From Fimenecus sp045594645 (lineage in GTDB: Bacteria > Bacillota > Clostridia > Oscillospirales > Acutalibacteraceae): a DNA stretch of 8,610 nucleotides. Numbering within the stretch: position 1 is the first letter of the stretch; each line of letters opens with the position of its first letter. The stretch spans positions 1-8,610 of the forward strand of contig JAZNYY010000001.1 of the NCBI GenBank assembly GCA_045594645.1, written 5' to 3'. The position numbers were made by a program, and so were the translations under genes. The notes below the pieces were generated by a model that saw nothing but the letters and a program-made list of their open reading frames with translations, did not search any database and was not told where the DNA came from. Below are positions 5,349-8,610 of the stretch, in pieces.

Positions 5349-7157
5349 TTATCCCAAATCATGTGTATTTAGAATCTTTACTTCGGGTTTCTTCATACCA
5401 AGTGTTTCGCAAACCACGATTTCGTTTTCTTCTTTGAGAAGTGCACCGGGGAGGTAGAGCGATTTCTGTGGGCCTACGCTCCAATATCTGCCGAGGTTAA
5501 AGCCGTTAATCCAGACATAGCCTTTCTCAAAGCCGTCAAGGTGAACAAAGCAATCTGCTTTTGAGCTCGCTTTGAATGTGCCTTTATAGAACATTGCACC
5601 CTTGTCTTTGTCAAACTTTTCAACCTTTTTGTACTGAAGCTTATCAAGGTTATCAAGAGGAAGTGTCCATACATCATAGCCCATCTGACGCTGATTTGCA
5701 ATGTAGATGTCAGAAAAGCCCTTGCGGTCATTCATCTTCTCGCCATAGTTAACTCTGCCCATTGTGTCAACAAGAAGTCCGATTTTCTTTTCGCCGTCAA
5801 CAGAGCCGATGAATACGGTTGTTGTGTCCTGTTCATCCTTTGTAAACTTCTTGAAAAGTGAGCCGAGTGAGAATTTACCCGGCTGAGTGTAAACTGTGCG
5901 GTCGATGAATTTCTTGTATTTGTCATCAACATAAACGAAGCCGAAATCGTGAACATTTCTAATCATAAGAGGAATTGGGTCATAGTGACCGCGGATTACG
6001 GTTTCGTAATAAATCATACCGAAATTCTGACCAAAGTATTCCATGCTTTCGGGTACGGGTACGCGGTGCTTTTCGCCGATGTTCTCAAGATTTTCAAAAA
6101 GTCCTGCGGATTCGGTGAGTTCTATTGTGCCGATTGTCTGTAATTCGGGTGAGGGTGGAAGCTCTTGCATTTGGAGTCCTTGATGCTTATGCAACAATTC
6201 ACGAACGGCGTGATAACCGGGTGTGTAATCGCCCCACTCGTTGAGAAGCGCGCAGTAGTCATAGCTTGTGATTGTGGGCTCATATGCCTTGCCGGGATTG
6301 TGGTTTGCGCCAGCGTTAAAGCCGAAGTTTGTACCGCCGTGGAACATATAGAAGTTAAAGCTTGCGCCACAGTCTAAGAAATCCTGCACCTCTTTAACAA
6401 TTTCTTCAGCCTTTCTTGTGTGGTGAATGTCGCGCCAATGGTCAAACCAACCGCACCAGAACTCGCCACACATATTGGGACCGTCATTCTCAAAATCCTT
6501 TAAGCAGTTAAAAGCAGTTTTTGCCTTTGAACCGAAGTTGAGAACTTTATAAATATGGGGGAGTGAACCGCCCGAAATCATATTTTTCCAGTTACCGTCA
6601 GAGGTGAAAAGCTCGCAGTCAATTCCGCAATCTCTTGTCAACTTCTCAACATATTTAAGGTAATCCTTATCGTTACCGTATGAGCCGTATTCATTCTCAA
6701 CCTGCATAGCGATAATGTTACCGCCGTTGGTCTGTAAAAGTGGCTTTAATCTGCCAAGCAATTCGCGGTAGTAACGCTCAATGCAGGTGAGAAAGTCGGG
6801 GTACATACAACGAATTTGCATATTCTTGTCTTTTAAAAGCCAAGCGGGGAGTCCGCCGAAATCCCATTCTGCGCAAATATACGGACCGGGACGAACAATG
6901 CAGTAAAGACCAACCTTTTGTGCGGTTTTTACGAAACGCTCAATGTCGAGTATACCCTCAAAATTGAATTCGCCGGGGCGTGGCTCGTGCAAATTCCAAC
7001 AGGTATAGGTTTCAACCGTGTTAAAGCCCGCAAGCTTTAACTTTGTAAGACGGTCTTCCCAATACTCAGGCAGAGTACGGAAATAGTGCATTGCACCCGA
7101 ATAAATTTTAAAAGACTTACCGTCCATATAAAATTCTTTATTTTTGATTTCAAACAT
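5349..7157 (-). CDS. Beta-galactosidase, glycoside hydrolase family 35
   Basis: This 602-residue enzyme hydrolyses terminal beta-galactosides with retention of configuration. The N-terminal half is the GH35 (beta/alpha)8 barrel, starting with FKIYSGAMHYFR (16-27) and TVETYTCWNLHEP (47-59). IIAMQVENEYGSYG (148-161) carries the acid/base, expected to be E156. CGEFWCGWFDHW (230-241) carries the nucleophile, expected to be E232. MFHGGTNFGF (271-280) is another family signature. The C-terminal half has the beta-sandwich domains, ending with GYVWINGFNLGRYWS (546-560). No signal peptide is present, so it acts in the cytoplasm on imported sugar. The start at 7157 is supported by AGGAG (7171-7167) 9 bases upstream. 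It is the last gene of a minus-strand run, 27 bases after the DUF4375-like gene, and ends at a strong terminator. The GPH symporter at 880-2418 is a plausible partner. The natural substrate (lactose, galacto-oligosaccharide or host glycan) is not determined. Confidence 0.95.
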   Translation of the reverse strand: MFEIKNKEFYMDGKSFKIYSGAMHYFRTLPEYWEDRLTKLKLAGFNTVETYTCWNLHEPRPGEFNFEGILDIERFVKTAQKVGLYCIVRPGPYICAEWDFGGLPAWLLKDKNMQIRCMYPDFLTCIERYYRELLGRLKPLLQTNGGNIIAMQVENEYGSYGNDKDYLKYVEKLTRDCGIDCELFTSDGNWKNMISGGSLPHIYKVLNFGSKAKTAFNCLKDFENDGPNMCGEFWCGWFDHWRDIHHTRKAEEIVKEVQDFLDCGASFNFYMFHGGTNFGFNAGANHNPGKAYEPTITSYDYCALLNEWGDYTPGYHAVRELLHKHQGLQMQELPPSPELQTIGTIELTESAGLFENLENIGEKHRVPVPESMEYFGQNFGMIYYETVIRGHYDPIPLMIRNVHDFGFVYVDDKYKKFIDRTVYTQPGKFSLGSLFKKFTKDEQDTTTVFIGSVDGEKKIGLLVDTMGRVNYGEKMNDRKGFSDIYIANQRQMGYDVWTLPLDNLDKLQYKKVEKFDKDKGAMFYKGTFKASSKADCFVHLDGFEKGYVWINGFNLGRYWSVGPQKSLYLPGALLKEENEIVVCETLGMKKPEVKILNTHDLG

Positions 7158-7184
7158 ATGTAAGTTCTCCTCTCGGGGAAATAT

Positions 7185-7586
7185 TTAATAAACCTCTAAT
7201 GTATTGGCATATTCTTGAAGAATATCTGTAATCAAATGCTCATTTTCATCGAACACCTTATCACATTCAAGAATTTTGCTTTCGGTTTCTTCGTTTTCTT
7301 CATTCACAAGAATTACATAGTGTGAATAAGCGGTATGTAAGTTTTCGCGAAGAATTTCAGGTAATTCGTTGCCAATTTTTTCAACTGCCTTTTCTACCTC
7401 ACCGCAGTATGCGATATTGATGAAAAAGCGAGTATGGCCACCGTGCTTGATTTCGTTGAAATAGGTCATAAGCGTGCTGTAGGGTGCTGGGACTTCTTCA
7501 AGTCGCCATTGCTCCCATAAAAAATTCATTTTGACCTGTTCTTCGGTGAGAGGCTCTTTCTTTTTGAAAATATTAAAAAGTCCCAT
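7185..7586 (-). CDS. Small protein, possibly DUF4375/DMP19-like
   Basis: This is a 133-residue acidic protein of unknown function with a basic N-terminus (MGLFNIFKKK). The stretch YFNEIKHGGHTRFFINIA (residues about 42-59) followed by helices rich in E, K, I and L recalls the pattern of DUF4375/DMP19-like proteins, in which a negatively charged segment precedes NGG-x-x-QFF-x-N. That match is by eye and moderate only. There is no signal peptide or membrane segment. ATG 7586 is preceded by AGGAG (7597-7593) at 6 bases. It lies 40 bases after the 130-residue gene and 27 bases before the beta-galactosidase gene on the same strand, so it is probably co-transcribed. Nothing links it functionally to either neighbour. 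Confidence 0.75.
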   Translation of the reverse strand: MGLFNIFKKKEPLTEEQVKMNFLWEQWRLEEVPAPYSTLMTYFNEIKHGGHTRFFINIAYCGEVEKAVEKIGNELPEILRENLHTAYSHYVILVNEENEETESKILECDKVFDENEHLITDILQEYANTLEVY

Positions 7587-7601
7587 AATGTTCTCCTTAT
7601 A

Positions 7602-7623
7602 TTGTAGGGCGGGGGTATACCCT
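7602..7623. repeat. Half copy of the paired-hairpin repeat
   Basis: TTGTAGGGCGGGGGTATACCC has the same TTGTAGGG head as copy A and then the palindrome GGGTATACCC (7613-7622). The rest of the unit is missing. It occupies the 40-base gap between two minus-strand genes, just upstream of the ribosome binding site of the DUF4375-like gene. Confidence 0.5.
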
Positions 7624-7626
7624 TTC

Positions 7627-8019
7627 TTAGTTCAATGTTATCGCGTTTGTTTGTAAATCAAATGTTAATGTGTGATAACCTATGGTCTTCGTGTCCCAAC
7701 GGTCGTGCTCTCCGTCGCAGTGTGGATAATTATCAATCCACTCGACAATTGGTAATTTCAATATTATTTTGTTGTCTTCTACTCCGCAGATAACTTCATT
7801 ATATGTTTCTTTGCCGCCTGTTTGTTCAGGGATATTAATGGATGTAAGCAGTACCTCGTTGCAATCTAAAAACTCAATATAACCCTTTGCTTCTATTCTT
7901 ATAAACATCTTTTCCAATTCAAAAAAGATGTTTGTAGAAGAGATATATCCTGTAGCTAATTGAAGTTTTTTAAGACCGTTGGTTTCTTCGCTGTTAAATG
8001 ATTTCTCATATTCTTTCAT
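7627..8019 (-). CDS. Hypothetical protein, 130 residues
   Basis: I do not recognise this protein. It is acidic and, after an N-terminal stretch rich in charged residues, looks beta-strand-rich: FIRIEAKGYIEFLD, EVLLTSINI, KIILKLPIVEWI and a closing YHTLTFDLQTNAITLN. A cluster HCDGEHDRWD near the C-terminus is notable for its density of charged and His residues. No signal peptide or membrane segment is seen. The start at 8019 is chosen because AGGAG (about 8032-8028) lies 8 bases upstream. The frame is open further, to 8172, but that part overlaps the methyltransferase gene and is not supported. It begins 17 bases after the methyltransferase stop, so it is probably in the same transcript. Confidence 0.75.
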   Translation of the reverse strand: MKEYEKSFNSEETNGLKKLQLATGYISSTNIFFELEKMFIRIEAKGYIEFLDCNEVLLTSINIPEQTGGKETYNEVICGVEDNKIILKLPIVEWIDNYPHCDGEHDRWDTKTIGYHTLTFDLQTNAITLN

Positions 8020-8036
8020 CTGTATTTCTCCTGGAT

Positions 8037-8610
8037 TTATTTTCTTGATAGTAAACATACACATTCCACATGGTCGGTATGGGGGAACATATCGACGGGT
8101 TGGATTTTGCGGACTTTGTATCCGTTTTTGCAGAGATAGAGCAAATCTCGTGCCAAGGTTTCGGGGTTGCACGAAACATAAACCACTTTTTCGGGGCTCA
8201 GCTTAACGAGTGACGATAAAAACGGAATATCACTGCCCGCACGGGCGGGGTCCATAATAACTGCGTCGATTTTTTCGTTATTGTTTGCCAAATCCACCAT
8301 AAATTTGCCCGCATCGGCGGAGAAAAACTTAATGTTTTCTATTCCGTTGAGCTTTGCATTCTCTTTGGCATCTTTGACAGCATCTTTGTTGATTTCAACG
8401 CCTAAAACGCTCTTTACATTTTTGCTTGCAATAAGCCCGATTGTTCCCGTACCGCAATAAGCATCAATGATTCGCTCGTTGCCTTTGAAATCGGCATATT
8501 CAAGTGCTTTATTGTAAAGGATTTCGGTCTGGATTGGATTAATCTGATAAAATGCTTTGGGCGAAATGCGGAATTTAAGTCCACAAAGCTCCTCGGTAAT
8601 CTTACCGTCA
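8037..8610 (-). CDS. rlmD: RlmD/TrmA-family RNA (uracil-5-)-methyltransferase, C-terminal part, cut by window end
   Basis: This SAM-dependent enzyme of the TrmA/RumA family methylates C5 of a uridine, normally in 23S rRNA. About 190 C-terminal residues are visible; the frame stays open to the window end, and ATG 8300 is an internal Met. Motifs in order are FYQINPIQTEILYNKALEYA, the SAM-binding DAYCGTGTIGL, GVEIN, the catalytic-loop DPARAG, and VSCNPETLARDL. The nucleophilic Cys of the last motif is at codon 8171-8169. FPHTDHVECVCLL holds the expected general-base Glu. The missing N-terminus would hold the rest of the core and any TRAM domain or Fe-S cysteines, so RlmD, RlmC or RlmCD cannot be told apart here. 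It is upstream of, and probably co-transcribed with, the three minus-strand genes that follow. Confidence 0.93.
   Translation of the reverse strand, partial: DGKITEELCGLKFRISPKAFYQINPIQTEILYNKALEYADFKGNERIIDAYCGTGTIGLIASKNVKSVLGVEINKDAVKDAKENAKLNGIENIKFFSADAGKFMVDLANNNEKIDAVIMDPARAGSDIPFLSSLVKLSPEKVVYVSCNPETLARDLLYLCKNGYKVRKIQPVDMFPHTDHVECVCLLSRK

Noticed and set aside
8020..8172. N-terminal extension of the 130-residue protein to 8172
   Set aside because: It overlaps the methyltransferase coding sequence, reads as Arg/Pro-rich antisense-like sequence, and a good ribosome binding site sits before the ATG at 8019.

Overview
The window looks like a chromosomal segment from an anaerobic, low-to-moderate GC Gram-positive bacterium, most likely a gut clostridium of the Oscillospiraceae/Ruminococcaceae kind. 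This is inferred from the codon use, the strong AGGAG-type ribosome binding sites, the gene content (a gap fragment, a GPH sugar symporter, an intracellular GH35 beta-galactosidase) and the intergenic hairpin repeats. No taxonomic search was possible.

Layout. Positions 1-593 hold the 3' part of a glyceraldehyde-3-phosphate dehydrogenase gene, closed by a hairpin terminator. A repeat-filled gap follows, ending in a good extended -10 promoter that drives a GPH-family cation:sugar symporter (880-2418). A minus-strand tRNA-Thr(CGT) with its own consensus-like promoter converges on the symporter, and a shared hairpin separates the two. A structured leader region then precedes a plus-strand group: an SDR oxidoreductase (2773-3492), a four-hairpin repeat element, a HAD-like phosphatase (3639-4565) and a GmhA-type SIS sugar-phosphate isomerase (4567-5157). 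A second repeat-rich gap and a bidirectional terminator separate these from a minus-strand group. In transcription order that group is the 3' part of an RlmD/TrmA-family rRNA methyltransferase, an unrecognised 130-residue protein, a small DUF4375/DMP19-like protein and a GH35 beta-galactosidase.

How the genes may work together. The GPH symporter and the GH35 enzyme could jointly handle beta-galactosides, import followed by cytoplasmic hydrolysis, but they are 3 kb apart on opposite strands and the link is inference. The HAD and SIS genes are one base apart and almost certainly co-translated. With the SDR they look like a small sugar-phosphate conversion cassette of unknown substrate.

The least ordinary material is between the genes. 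There are at least three classes of structured repeat: (i) paired-hairpin units flanked by TGTAGGG...CCCTACA, whose stems differ by compensatory base-pair changes between copies; (ii) a four-hairpin element that contains the very stable GCGAAGC mini-hairpin and ends against the HAD ribosome binding site; (iii) a long imperfect inverted repeat whose mismatches become G-U pairs on the minus strand. I saw no CRISPR array, no insertion-sequence transposase, no prophage gene and no recognised defence system.
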